Shown: one piece after another, positions 55,826 through 64,000 of the stretch
Layout: each line of letters opens with the position of its first letter
Numbering within the stretch: position 1 is the stretch's first letter
Assembly: GCA_030066085.1 (NCBI GenBank)
Contig: JASJCI010000032.1
Span: 86,664 to 150,663, forward strand
Direction: 5' to 3'
DNA length: 64,000 bases
Source: Gammaproteobacteria bacterium
GTDB lineage: Bacteria > Pseudomonadota > Gammaproteobacteria > GCA-001735895
Notes under the pieces: generated by a model
Seen by the model: the letters and a program-made list of their open reading frames with translations, nothing else
Told to the model about the DNA's origin: nothing
Database searches by the model: none
Translations under genes and position numbers: made by a program

Positions 55826-56899
55826 CTAGGCGGCCGCTGTGTTGCCGCCGCTGGGCGCCGCGCTCGATTCACGCACGATCAGCTTCGCCGGCAGGGCGAT
55901 GTGGCGGTTTTGCGGCACCTCTTCCTCGATCAGCGCTCTTAGCAGGGCAAACGCCTCGCGTGCGATTTCCTGCACCGGCGCCGCCACCGTGGTCAGCGGC
56001 GGAATCACCTGGCTTGCGACCTCGATATCGTCGAAACCCACGATGCTGAAATCCTCGGGAATGCGATAGCCCTCCTGGTGCAGGCGCGACATGGCGCCGA
56101 GCGCCATCGAGTCGTTGGCGCAGACGATTGCGCTCGGCGGCTGCGCCAGCGAAGCGAAGTAGGCAGCGCCCTCGAGTCCCGAGGCAAAGGAATAATTACC
56201 GCGAAACACCAGCGTTTCGTCATACGGCAGCTCGTGCCGCGTCAGCCCGGTCTGGTAACCGCCCAGCCGGTTCTTGCCGACGTCTGAGTCCACCAGGCCG
56301 GTCATGAAGCCGATGCGCTGGTGCCCCAGCGAGCACAGGTAGTCCATGGTGTCGGTCAAGGCGTTGAAATTGTCGATGATTACCGACGGGATCGACTTGT
56401 CCGCGGCGCTGTTGTCGATCACGACCACCGGGGCGCGGTCCTTGATGCGCTGCACGTAGTGCTCGATGCGCTCGAAGCAGCTCGCGATGACGCCGTCGAG
56501 CTTGCCGAGGATGGTCTTGAGCTTGGCGGTCTCGCTGTCGGTGAAATACACCAGCGTGTAATCGTGGCGCGCGGCTTCTTTTTCCAGCGCATTGAAGATC
56601 AGCGAGTAATAGGGGCTGGTCAGCCCGGCCTTGATGCTGCTATCGAGGAAATACCCGATGGTGCGGGTCTTGCTCTTGTTCTGCTGCCGGTTGTTGACGA
56701 AGGTGCCCTTGGTCGGTATGCGAAACAGCACCCCCTCGGCGACCAGGTTGTCGACCGCCTTGCGCACGGTCATGTACGAGAAGCCGAGCTCGTTGGCGAG
56801 GCTGCGCTCGCCGGGCAGCCTGTCGGTTATCTTGCGTTGCCTGATCTGCTGGCGAATGTGGTCTTCGACCAGCAGGTATTTGGGAATCGTCGTGTCCAA
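55826..56899 (-). CDS. GntR/LacI hybrid transcriptional regulator
   Basis: A 357-residue protein. The N-terminal 70 residues are a GntR winged HTH ('LPGERSLANELGFSYMTVRK'); the rest is a LacI-type sugar-binding domain ('TIGYFLDSSIKAGLTSPYYS', 'CANDSMALGAMSRLHQEGYR', 'IVGFDDIEVASQVIPPLTTV'). This is the AraR-like architecture. The start codon is a TTG at 56899 without an obvious Shine-Dalgarno. It is divergent from the GH16 gene and probably represses the glucanase locus until a gluco-oligosaccharide binds. Confidence 0.85.
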   Translation of the reverse strand: MDTTIPKYLLVEDHIRQQIRQRKITDRLPGERSLANELGFSYMTVRKAVDNLVAEGVLFRIPTKGTFVNNRQQNKSKTRTIGYFLDSSIKAGLTSPYYSLIFNALEKEAARHDYTLVYFTDSETAKLKTILGKLDGVIASCFERIEHYVQRIKDRAPVVVIDNSAADKSIPSVIIDNFNALTDTMDYLCSLGHQRIGFMTGLVDSDVGKNRLGGYQTGLTRHELPYDETLVFRGNYSFASGLEGAAYFASLAQPPSAIVCANDSMALGAMSRLHQEGYRIPEDFSIVGFDDIEVASQVIPPLTTVAAPVQEIAREAFALLRALIEEEVPQNRHIALPAKLIVRESSAAPSGGNTAAA

Positions 56900-57046
56900 G
56901 ACTTCGGTGTTGTCCGTAGTTATTTTTTGCCTGGTTTAACCGGCGAGAACGATCCAGCCGCTTAATGCATGCGTATCCAGTTTGCCCTACATGCCATTAA
57001 CTTAGCCCGGCATGCCAATCGCATTATCCTAGCAGAAATTGTTTGC

Positions 57047-57058
57047 TGCTACATAGCG
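57047..57058. promoter_or_regulatory. Candidate operator, left copy
   Basis: TGCTACATAGCG differs at two positions from the perfect palindrome at 57165-57176. It lies nearer the regulator gene and could serve autoregulation or looping. Confidence 0.45.
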
Positions 57059-57135
57059 CCAGAGCGATTTTTGTGATACTAATGCCGGAAACGCCCATCT
57101 GGCGCGGTTTGCGGGAAATAGTTCGTAAGGTGGAC

Positions 57136-57186
57136 TTGACACCGAGGCGGGCCTGTAGTTACAGTGCTATATAGCATTAATATAAA
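57136..57186 (+). promoter_or_regulatory. Promoter region of the GH16 gene
   Basis: Two readings are possible: a perfect TTGACA (57136-57141) with a weak TACAGT 18 bp further on, or GTTACA (57158-57163), a 17-bp spacer and TATAAA (57181-57186). In the second reading the palindrome lies in the spacer. Confidence 0.45.
57165..57176. promoter_or_regulatory. Candidate operator, right copy (perfect palindrome)
   Basis: TGCTATATAGCA is a perfect 12-bp palindrome within the GH16 promoter region. The GntR/LacI hybrid regulator encoded 270 bp away is the probable ligand. Confidence 0.5.
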
Positions 57187-57311
57187 AATATAACCAAAGT
57201 TAGAAATTTCAGTCGGCACGACCACACGAATAGAGATCAAGCCGACGCTGATGCTCCGGGTAAAAAAGCAGTATCCCGGAGCGGGACATCATGAGAAGCG
57301 GAGGTTTCGCA

Positions 57312-60300
57312 ATGCGTTTTCCAGAGCCTGCCCAGCTGCTGCGCCTCACGGCGTTTGCGTGTTTTTCCATTTTTGTCGCGAGCTGCGGCACCGGCGACGG
57401 CGAAGATAGCATCGACGCCGGGGGCGCCAGTGGCGCCGGAGCTAGCCAGGTTCTGGTATTCCGCGACGATTTCGGCGGCCCGGCGGTCAGCCCGCGCGCG
57501 GCTTCCCGGGGAGCAAAGATACCAGCCGCACCGCTCGAGGCAGGCAACTGGGTGCCGGAAACCGGTTACGGCGACAACGGCTGGGGTAACGACGAGTGGC
57601 AGCTCTACACCGACTCGACGCAAAACCTCTTCACCGAAGACGGCAACCTCGTCATCCGCGCGATGTGTACTGCCGCCGGTCTGTACACCGAGGGCCCGGC
57701 GACCCAGACCATTACTTACTCCCGCATTATCGACGCCGGTGTCGATTTCGGCGGCAATCCGACACCATCGGACCCGAACAGCACCGCGGTAGACCCGCTG
57801 GACGGCACCGCGGTGCTCGAGGTCGACTTTCAGCCCGGCGGCGCCGGCTATGGCGGTGCCATTTTCGAGATCGATCCAGCCGGAGATGTCTCCAGCTTCA
57901 CCACGCTGAGCTTTGCGATCGACACCTCCGAGGTCGCGTCGTTTGGTGACCTTGTGGTGCAACTCGAAGACGGAACCAATGCGCCGAATGTCTTCCTGTC
58001 CGACTACACGCCGGTCGCGACCGAAGATGACTGGTCGATTTATGAAATTCCGCTGGCAGATTTCGGCGGCATCAATCCGGCCAACGTGACCCTGCTCGGA
58101 TTCTGGAACCTGTCGGCGACGGCCGGGGCAGTCAACATTACCTTCGGCAAGATTTACCTCGACAGTATTCGTTTCGCCATGCCCTGCGGCAAGCGCGACG
58201 ACAGTATCACCTCCGCGCGCGTGGTTACCAAAGATCGCCTGAACGTGCGCTACGGCACGATCAAGGCACGCATCAAGATGCCGTCCGGTCTCGGCATGTG
58301 GCCGGCCTTCTGGACGCTTGGTTCCGACATCGACGAGCGTCCCTGGCCCGATGCCGGCGAAATCGACATCGTCGAAATGCACTACTTTTTTTCCGATCGC
58401 AACACGACCCATTTCTCGACTCACTACTCGGGTCCCCCGATCCTGCGTGAGCCCGGTGTACCCAACTGTGACTCGGGCACGCCGTCGCTGGTGAATCCCG
58501 GCGAGACCGAGATCTGCGCCACCGCGACCGAGAAATTCGACGAGCCGTTGACCGACGATTACCACATCTTCGAGGTCGACTGGAACCCGACTCGTATCGT
58601 CGGCAAGATCGACGGTATCCCCTATTTCCGCCAGACGATCGATCCGACCATCATGGAGGAATTCCTCAAGGACCATTACCTGCTGCTGAATATTGCCGTC
58701 GGCGGCAATCTCGGCGGTCCTTTCGGCCCGACGATGTCCGCCGCTGACTGGGGCGATACGGACCAGATCGACATGCTGGTCGACTGGGTCGAGGTCTACG
58801 AGTATGTTCCGACCTCAGCGGCCACGGTGATCGACGAGAGCGGCAGCAATATTCCCTACAGCAAGATCCTCAACTCGGTCAACTTCGGTGGCGCCAACGT
58901 GGTCGCCGACGAGGACAGCACCGCGCAACCTGCGCTGGTTGGCAGCACCGTACTGGAGCTCGAATTCAGCAACTCGGTGTCGCTGATTGGCGGCATTCTC
59001 GCGCCTTATTCCGCCGCCGCCTTCGATTTCTTCAACCTCGACCTGTCGAAGTACTCGGCGGTGCGCTTCAGCCTCGACACGTCGCGTTTCTCGACCACCG
59101 AGTTCGGCCAGAGCTTCGGTGATTCGTTCTTCGATATCGGAATCGAGTTCGGCGACAACACGGGCACCAGGGTCCTGGTGCGTACCGAACCGAAATACGT
59201 GATTGGCACCAGCGGCACCTGGGTGACCTACGAGATTCCGCTCAGCGATTTTGCGCCGGTCAACATGAACAACATCGAGGTCTTCGGTTTCGTCAATCCG
59301 CGGGACGAAAGCGGCAAGCTGATCGGCGGCACCATTTTTGTCGACGACATTCGCTTCACGATCGAGGAGTGCACGCCGGGGGCCACCGTAACCCTCGACG
59401 CGGCAAGCAACCCGATTCCCTACCAGAACTTCTACAACCCCAGTACGACGGTCGCGGAAGTTTCGGTCAGCGATGCGTGCAAGGCCAACGAACTGGTCAC
59501 GGTCAGGGTCGACAACGGTAATGGCGACGAGATTTACGTCGGCGTCAATCTCGATGCGGCCGGCAACGGCAGCAAGATCTTCGGCCTGGTCGACGAGGCG
59601 TCGGTTTGCCCGACCAGCGACCAGGGCGGCTACATCGCGCTGGTGCCGTCGCTAACGGCGACCTATACCAACAGCGATAACGGCACCTCTGACACTGCGA
59701 TCGCTGGTGTCGATGCGGACGCACCGGGCACGAGCCTGGCCGGCGGGCGTGATTTCTTCTACACCAGCGACCCCAACCAACCGCTGGCCTACACTCCCGA
59801 TAGCGGTGGTCCTAACAGCTTCAACTACTCGGCGTTCGGCTCCGGCTCGATTTTCAATGGCGCCTTCCCTGATCCCACCTTCGGCAACGTTTTCCAGGCG
59901 CGTAGTGGCGCGGGCTACGGCGCCGAGGTTGCGCAGCTGGTGCTGATCAACATCCGCACGGGATTTGCCGCCGGCGCTGAAACGCTCGATTTCAGGTTCA
60001 AGAACGTCGGTCATCCGATCGATGGCATTCGGGTCGAATTCGGCCAGCTGGGTGTCAGCAGTAATCTCGTTTCGTACGATCTGGGAGATACTTCTGTTTC
60101 GACTCCGCTGGGCGACGACTGGTACCAGGTCAGCGTGCCGCTGTCCGACTTCCCGGACCCGAGCCTGTTCGATTATTTCGGCTTCATCACGCCGGATCCG
60201 GCGCCGGCGATCGGTCAAGGTTTTTACTTCCTGATCACCGACATCAACCTGAAGGAGTCGATCACGGTCATCCCGGACGCATGTTTAGAACGCAATGTCG

Positions 60301-61865
60301 CGATCGGTGGTACTGTTCCTGAGGTAACAATCCTGGAAGCAGACGGATCGACCCCCGATCTGGTAGCCGGTGTCGATTTCTCCCAGTTCACGGTGTTCGG
60401 TTCCGGTGGCGCTTTCAACGATGCGTTCGCCGGGGACAACTCCTACGCCAACGCGTTGGAGGTAACGGTCGGCCCCGGTTATGGCGGCGGTGCGCTCGCG
60501 CAGCTCGGTGTCGAAGGATTTCCGGACGGTTTCGCCGGCAGCTACAGCGAGTTGCTCTTCAAGGTAAAGGGTCTGACGGCCGATAACACGATCTTGGTGA
60601 AGCTGGAAGAGCCGTTTCCCGGTACCTCGGTGCCGATTACGGTGGACCTTGCTGCTCCGGGTGCCAACATTGCGGTGACCAGTCTCGGAGGCGGTTGGTC
60701 GCAGGTGGCTATCCAGGTGAGCGCCTACGGCGACGTATCGACCTTCAGCCAAATCGTGTTCCAGACACTGGACGGTGCCTATGCAGAGGGTGACAATCTC
60801 TACCTGACCGACATCGGCTTCAACAATGCCGGCGGCGGTCCCGCGACGGGCGGATCGGTCCCCGACGTGACTATATCGGAGTCGGATGGATCGACGCCAG
60901 ATCTTGTCGCCGGGGTCGATTTTACCGGATACACGGTGTTCGGCTCCGGTGGCGGCTTCAACGATACCTTCGCAGGAGACAGTTCCTATGCTAACGCAGT
61001 GGAGGTAACGGTCGGTGCCGGTTACGGTGGCGGTGCGCTGGCGCAGCTTGGTCTGGAGGGATTCGTGGCCGGTTTTGCCGGCAGCTACAGCGAGTTGCTC
61101 TTCAAGGTAAAGGGCCTGACGGCCGACAACACGATCCTGGTGAAGCTGGAAGAGCCGTTCCCTGGTACCTCGGTGCCGGTGACGGTGGACCTGGCGTCGC
61201 CGGGCGCCGACATTGCCGTGACTGATCTCGGTGATGGCTGGTCTCAGGTAGTGATCCAGATGAGCGCCTACGGCGACGTATCGACCTTCAGCCAAATCGT
61301 GTTCCAGACGCTGGACGGTGCCTATGCAGAGGGTGCCAACTTCTACCTGGCGGACATCGGCTTCAATAATGCCGGTGGGGGCGGCGGGGGCGGCGAACTC
61401 GTCGTCAATGGCGATTTCGAGACCGGCGACCTAGCTGGCTGGCAGGCCGTTCCGAACTCGGGAACGATCGCGATTACCGCGCCAGGGTCGTCCAGCTCTA
61501 ATGCTGCGAGGCTAAGCGCTGGCGTTGGCAGCGCCTCGACCCTTCAGCAGGTCGTGATCGGCCAGGGCGTCGTGTCGATGGGTGATAGCGTCTCGATATC
61601 CTTCGATTGGCAGGGTAGCGATGCCGATGGTGGCGTAGTCGATGTGCGCCTGTTTACCGAGGAAACGGGCGTTGGAGTCGTCGATACCGATATCTTGCTC
61701 GGGGGCGGTGGCTTCCCGGCAGCCTGGACCACGTTCAACCAGGTGATCAATATCGATGCCAATCCCAGCAACGGCCTTACCTTGCAGATCAACGCAATCT
61801 GTGGCGGAGCCGGGACCTGTGTGTCGAATATCGAGGTCGACAACGTTTCAATAACGATAAATTAG
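57312..61865 (+). CDS. Multi-modular GH16 (laminarinase-like) lipoprotein with inserted module
   Basis: A 1517-residue exported lipoprotein; GGAGG seven bases before the ATG fixes the start, and the lipobox is 'VASC' (Cys25). The GH16 domain starts at about residue 45 and carries the catalytic 'GEIDIVEMH' (Glu350, Asp352, Glu355). It is interrupted: after 'NLVIRAMC' (about 119) about 170 residues of a beta-sandwich-like module follow before the barrel resumes at 'DDSITSARVVTKDRL' (296). Related modules follow at about 505-685, 814-985, 1002-1180 and 1183-1355; the last two are near-identical 181-residue repeats. A different jelly-roll module ('LVVNGDFETGDLAGWQ') ends the protein. It should cut beta-1,3-glucan at the cell surface, with the modules binding glycan. 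It is followed by a GPH symporter. Confidence 0.88.
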   Translation: MRFPEPAQLLRLTAFACFSIFVASCGTGDGEDSIDAGGASGAGASQVLVFRDDFGGPAVSPRAASRGAKIPAAPLEAGNWVPETGYGDNGWGNDEWQLYTDSTQNLFTEDGNLVIRAMCTAAGLYTEGPATQTITYSRIIDAGVDFGGNPTPSDPNSTAVDPLDGTAVLEVDFQPGGAGYGGAIFEIDPAGDVSSFTTLSFAIDTSEVASFGDLVVQLEDGTNAPNVFLSDYTPVATEDDWSIYEIPLADFGGINPANVTLLGFWNLSATAGAVNITFGKIYLDSIRFAMPCGKRDDSITSARVVTKDRLNVRYGTIKARIKMPSGLGMWPAFWTLGSDIDERPWPDAGEIDIVEMHYFFSDRNTTHFSTHYSGPPILREPGVPNCDSGTPSLVNPGETEICATATEKFDEPLTDDYHIFEVDWNPTRIVGKIDGIPYFRQTIDPTIMEEFLKDHYLLLNIAVGGNLGGPFGPTMSAADWGDTDQIDMLVDWVEVYEYVPTSAATVIDESGSNIPYSKILNSVNFGGANVVADEDSTAQPALVGSTVLELEFSNSVSLIGGILAPYSAAAFDFFNLDLSKYSAVRFSLDTSRFSTTEFGQSFGDSFFDIGIEFGDNTGTRVLVRTEPKYVIGTSGTWVTYEIPLSDFAPVNMNNIEVFGFVNPRDESGKLIGGTIFVDDIRFTIEECTPGATVTLDAASNPIPYQNFYNPSTTVAEVSVSDACKANELVTVRVDNGNGDEIYVGVNLDAAGNGSKIFGLVDEASVCPTSDQGGYIALVPSLTATYTNSDNGTSDTAIAGVDADAPGTSLAGGRDFFYTSDPNQPLAYTPDSGGPNSFNYSAFGSGSIFNGAFPDPTFGNVFQARSGAGYGAEVAQLVLINIRTGFAAGAETLDFRFKNVGHPIDGIRVEFGQLGVSSNLVSYDLGDTSVSTPLGDDWYQVSVPLSDFPDPSLFDYFGFITPDPAPAIGQGFYFLITDINLKESITVIPDACLERNVAIGGTVPEVTILEADGSTPDLVAGVDFSQFTVFGSGGAFNDAFAGDNSYANALEVTVGPGYGGGALAQLGVEGFPDGFAGSYSELLFKVKGLTADNTILVKLEEPFPGTSVPITVDLAAPGANIAVTSLGGGWSQVAIQVSAYGDVSTFSQIVFQTLDGAYAEGDNLYLTDIGFNNAGGGPATGGSVPDVTISESDGSTPDLVAGVDFTGYTVFGSGGGFNDTFAGDSSYANAVEVTVGAGYGGGALAQLGLEGFVAGFAGSYSELLFKVKGLTADNTILVKLEEPFPGTSVPVTVDLASPGADIAVTDLGDGWSQVVIQMSAYGDVSTFSQIVFQTLDGAYAEGANFYLADIGFNNAGGGGGGGELVVNGDFETGDLAGWQAVPNSGTIAITAPGSSSSNAARLSAGVGSASTLQQVVIGQGVVSMGDSVSISFDWQGSDADGGVVDVRLFTEETGVGVVDTDILLGGGGFPAAWTTFNQVINIDANPSNGLTLQINAICGGAGTCVSNIEVDNVSITIN
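60315..61400 (+). repeat. Tandem 543-bp duplication inside the GH16 gene
   Basis: Two consecutive segments starting at 60315 and 60858 encode near-identical modules (both contain 'GSTPDLVAGVDF' and 'SYSELLFKVKGLTADNTILV'). Long exact DNA matches, for example around 60540-60600 versus 61083-61143, point to a recent duplication. Confidence 0.85.
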
Positions 61866-62006
61866 ACCAATACCGAAGCCGCCGATCTACGCCCGGCACA
61901 AAGCGAAATTCGATAATCGCCAAGCCGGGCTAAGGTCGAAGGCACAACCACGGTATCTCGCTTGCCACCAGCCGGCGGGGACCAGGGAAACCGCGAGGGG
62001 GATTTC

Positions 62007-63545
62007 ATGTCGTCTAGCGACACGAGTGATAGTTCGGGCGTTTCGATGTCGCGCGCCCTGGACGACCAGGTCGCGGCGGTAAAACATTTCGATACCGCGC
62101 CCGAGGACCGCATATCGCTGATCCACAAGCTGATCTATGGTCTCGGCGCCTTCGTCAACAACCTGCTGGCAGCGGCGATCGGCGGCATGGTCATCGTGCT
62201 CAACCTCGGCCTCGGCATGAACCCGGCGCTGGTCGGCCTGCTCGGCGCGCTGCCGCGCCTGACCGACGCGATTACCGATCCCTTGATGGGTTACATCTCG
62301 GACAACACGCGCTCGCGCTGGGGTCGCCGGCGTCCCTACATCTTCGGCGGTGCGATCGCGTCCGGCATCATCTTCATGATCCTGTGGCAGCTGCCGGAGG
62401 GGCAATCGGAAAACTTCTACTTCTGGTACTTTCTCGGCGGTTCGCTCATTTTTTACCTCGGCTACACCGTGTTCGCGACCCCGTGGGTTGCGCTCGGTTA
62501 CGAGCTGACCCCCGATTACCACGAGCGTACCCGGCTGATGGGCGTGCAGAATTTCATGGGGCAGCTGGCCTACGTCGTGGCCCCGTGGTTCCTGTTGATC
62601 ATGCAGGCCAGCATGTTCGACGGCATGGTCGACGGCGCGTCCTGGCTCGCGATCGGCATCGGCCTGCTGACCATTGCGGTCGGTATTTTGCCGGCCATAT
62701 TCCTGCGCGAACGTTTCAAGCACCCGGAACCGACCGCGGAAGAAATCGCCGCGCGCGAAGCCGGCAACACCAGCATGTGGGACGCGGTCAAGAAGAACCT
62801 GGTCGAGTTTGCCAGGGGCTTCATCATGACCCTCAAGGTCGGGCCGTTCCTGAAACTCTGCGCGGCGACCTTCCTCGTGTTCAACGGCTTCATGCTGATC
62901 TCGTCGTTCCAGTTCTACGTCATCATCTACTACGTGTTCGGTGGCAATACCGAGCTCGGCGCCGAGTACGCGGGCTGGTCGGGCACGATCGGCGCGGTAT
63001 CGGCGTTTATCGTCATCGCGATCGTCACCTGGATGTCGACCAAGTTCGGCAAGCGCAAGGCCTTTTTCATCGCTATCGGCATTTCCATCGTCGGTTACGG
63101 CATGAAGTGGTTTTGCTACAACCCCGAGTACCCGCTGCTGTTGTTGTTACCGGCGCCGCTGATGGCCTTCGGCCTTGGTGGCCTGTTCACGCTGATGGGC
63201 TCGATGATCGCCGACGTCTGCGACTACGACGAAGTGCAGTCCTACGAGCGCCGCGAGGGTATGTTCGGCTCGATTTTCTGGTGGGTGGTCAAGCTCGGCA
63301 TGGCGCTGGCGCTGGCTGGCGGCGGTTTCCTGCTCAACGCCACCGGTTTCGATGTCGCGCTGGAAGGCAACCAGACCGAGCGGACCATCTTCCTGATGCG
63401 CTTTTTCGACGTGGTCGTGCCGATCGTAACCTCGCTACTGGCGATGTGGGCCGTGGCCACTTTCCCGATAACCGAGGAACGCGCGCATCAAATTCGCGCC
63501 GAACTCGAGTCGCGCCGCGGCGCGGCCGCGGCGGTGCCGGCCTGA
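62007..63545 (+). CDS. GPH-family (MFS_2) sugar:cation symporter
   Basis: A 512-residue inner membrane protein with about twelve helices; GAGGGG precedes the ATG 'MSSSDTSDSSGVSMSRALDD'. The family signature 'DAITDPLMGYISDNTRSRWG' is followed by 'RRRPYIFGGA', and the C-terminal half has 'GSMIADVCDYDEVQSYERRE'. Such carriers import glycosides with Na+ or H+. Between GH16 and GH30 genes it probably imports laminari-oligosaccharides or gentiobiose. It is about 50 residues longer than MelB because of N- and C-terminal hydrophilic tails. Confidence 0.9.
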   Translation: MSSSDTSDSSGVSMSRALDDQVAAVKHFDTAPEDRISLIHKLIYGLGAFVNNLLAAAIGGMVIVLNLGLGMNPALVGLLGALPRLTDAITDPLMGYISDNTRSRWGRRRPYIFGGAIASGIIFMILWQLPEGQSENFYFWYFLGGSLIFYLGYTVFATPWVALGYELTPDYHERTRLMGVQNFMGQLAYVVAPWFLLIMQASMFDGMVDGASWLAIGIGLLTIAVGILPAIFLRERFKHPEPTAEEIAAREAGNTSMWDAVKKNLVEFARGFIMTLKVGPFLKLCAATFLVFNGFMLISSFQFYVIIYYVFGGNTELGAEYAGWSGTIGAVSAFIVIAIVTWMSTKFGKRKAFFIAIGISIVGYGMKWFCYNPEYPLLLLLPAPLMAFGLGGLFTLMGSMIADVCDYDEVQSYERREGMFGSIFWWVVKLGMALALAGGGFLLNATGFDVALEGNQTERTIFLMRFFDVVVPIVTSLLAMWAVATFPITEERAHQIRAELESRRGAAAAVPA

Positions 63546-63563
63546 GGCCCAGTCGAGTTAAGG

Positions 63564-64000
63564 ATGTCGTTATTCGTCGCCATGGCCGATTGCGCAATTC
63601 AGAACCCGGCCGCGCAGGTGACCGAGGATATTCTCGTGACCTCGGCCGCGGGGCATTGCCTCGATCGCCGGACCAACGTCGAATTCGAAAACCTGTCTTC
63701 ACCTGGCGGCCCGGAGATCGAGGTCGATCCGCTCAACCTGCGCCAGCCGCTGCTCGGCATCGGTTCCTCGTTTACCGAGGCGTCCGCATTCGTGCTGGCG
63801 CATCTCGATCCGCCGGCGCGCGCCGAGGTCATGAAGCAGATTTTCGGCCAGCAGGGGGCCAATTTTTCGTTGGCGCGCACGCCGATCGGCGCGACCGATT
63901 TTTGCGTCCACGGGCGTTACTCCTACGCCGACGTGGCCGGTGATACCGCGCTCGAACATTTCAGTATCGAAGCCGACCGCGACGGCTTCGATCCCGCGCG
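63564..64000 (+). CDS. Glycoside hydrolase family 30 protein, 3'-truncated
   Basis: The first 145 residues of a gene that runs off the right edge. After a short N terminus, 'LLGIGSSFTEASAFVLAHLD' and 'GANFSLARTPIGATDFCVHG' with 'RYSYADV' match the start of the GH30 barrel. No signal peptide is evident, which suggests a cytoplasmic enzyme. GH30 members cleave beta-1,6-glucan or glucosyl links, which would suit the beta-1,6 branches of laminarin. An ATG six codons downstream (63582) is an alternative start. The catalytic residues are outside the window. Confidence 0.82.
   Translation, partial: MSLFVAMADCAIQNPAAQVTEDILVTSAAGHCLDRRTNVEFENLSSPGGPEIEVDPLNLRQPLLGIGSSFTEASAFVLAHLDPPARAEVMKQIFGQQGANFSLARTPIGATDFCVHGRYSYADVAGDTALEHFSIEADRDGFDPA

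Larger units (their letters stand above)
56900..57311. other. Divergent regulatory region, 412 bp, between the regulator and the GH16 gene
   Basis: AT-rich toward the right, without a gene. It carries two copies of a 12-bp palindrome, two possible plus-strand promoters and the GH16 leader, ending with GGAGG seven bases before the ATG at 57312. Confidence 0.6.

Overview
This 64 kb, high-GC window has the look of a chromosome segment from a free-living, probably marine gammaproteobacterium. Supporting signs are a LiuR-type leucine regulon, a HexR-controlled Entner-Doudoroff set, lutABC, PHB genes, a fused isobutyryl-CoA mutase, a glucosylglycerate (osmolyte) operon and a beta-1,3-glucan (laminarin) locus. 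No rRNA, tRNA, insertion sequence, phage gene or CRISPR array was seen. The taxon is inferred from gene content only.

Layout. 1-3.1 kb: end of a HAD hydrolase gene, a histidine phosphatase with a structured 3' tail and terminator, and a Na/phosphate symporter. 3.1-4.7 kb: an enoyl-CoA hydratase and an SDR. 5.0-8.6 kb: a two-gene ion-driven motor candidate, made of a MotB/OmpA-like protein with a very long coiled coil built from tandem 46/57-residue repeats, followed by a MotA/TolQ/ExbB-like channel. 8.6-18.7 kb (minus strand): an operon with an acyl-CoA ligase, a complete Liv-type ABC importer, a PaaK-like protein and a CaiB/BaiF CoA transferase or racemase. 19-24.2 kb: 3-hydroxybutyryl-CoA dehydrogenase, a small HExxH protein of unknown role, and icmF. 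24.3-34.7 kb: thioesterase, liuR, isovaleryl-CoA dehydrogenase, thiolase, a second acyl-CoA dehydrogenase, both methylcrotonyl-CoA carboxylase subunits, HMG-CoA lyase, a DUF2889 protein and a haloacid dehalogenase-like HAD. 34.9-37.4 kb: phasin, phaA, phaB. 37.6-40.5 kb: lutABC. 40.5-43.1 kb: an SMP-30 protein, a hotdog thioesterase and a lipoprotein GH17. 43.1-46.9 kb (minus strand): glucosylglycerate synthase, phosphatase and phosphorylase. 47-53.8 kb: pgl, eda and edd divergent from zwf, hexR and glk. 53.9-64 kb: two cytoplasmic GH17 enzymes, a GntR/LacI hybrid regulator, a 1517-residue GH16 lipoprotein with many accessory modules, a GPH-type sugar symporter and the start of a GH30 gene that runs off the right edge.

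How the parts fit. The right half reads as a laminarin-to-pyruvate route: surface GH16 and GH17 lipoproteins cut the glucan, the symporter imports oligosaccharides, intracellular GH17 and GH30 enzymes finish hydrolysis, and glucokinase, Zwf, Pgl, Edd and Eda channel glucose into the Entner-Doudoroff pathway. The middle degrades leucine and other short or branched acyl-CoAs to acetyl-CoA and acetoacetate, close to genes that store acetyl-CoA as PHB. Several control sites are visible: a LiuR-like palindrome between icmF and the liuR transcript, HexR-like palindromes inside the promoter spacers of edd and zwf, three regularly spaced TGC-rich sites at the phasin promoter, and a repeated palindrome upstream of the GH16 gene.

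The most unusual items are the motor-like pair with its repeat-built coiled coil, the GH16 enzyme whose catalytic domain is interrupted by a carbohydrate-binding-like module, and families of paired palindromes (REP/MITE-like) scattered between genes.
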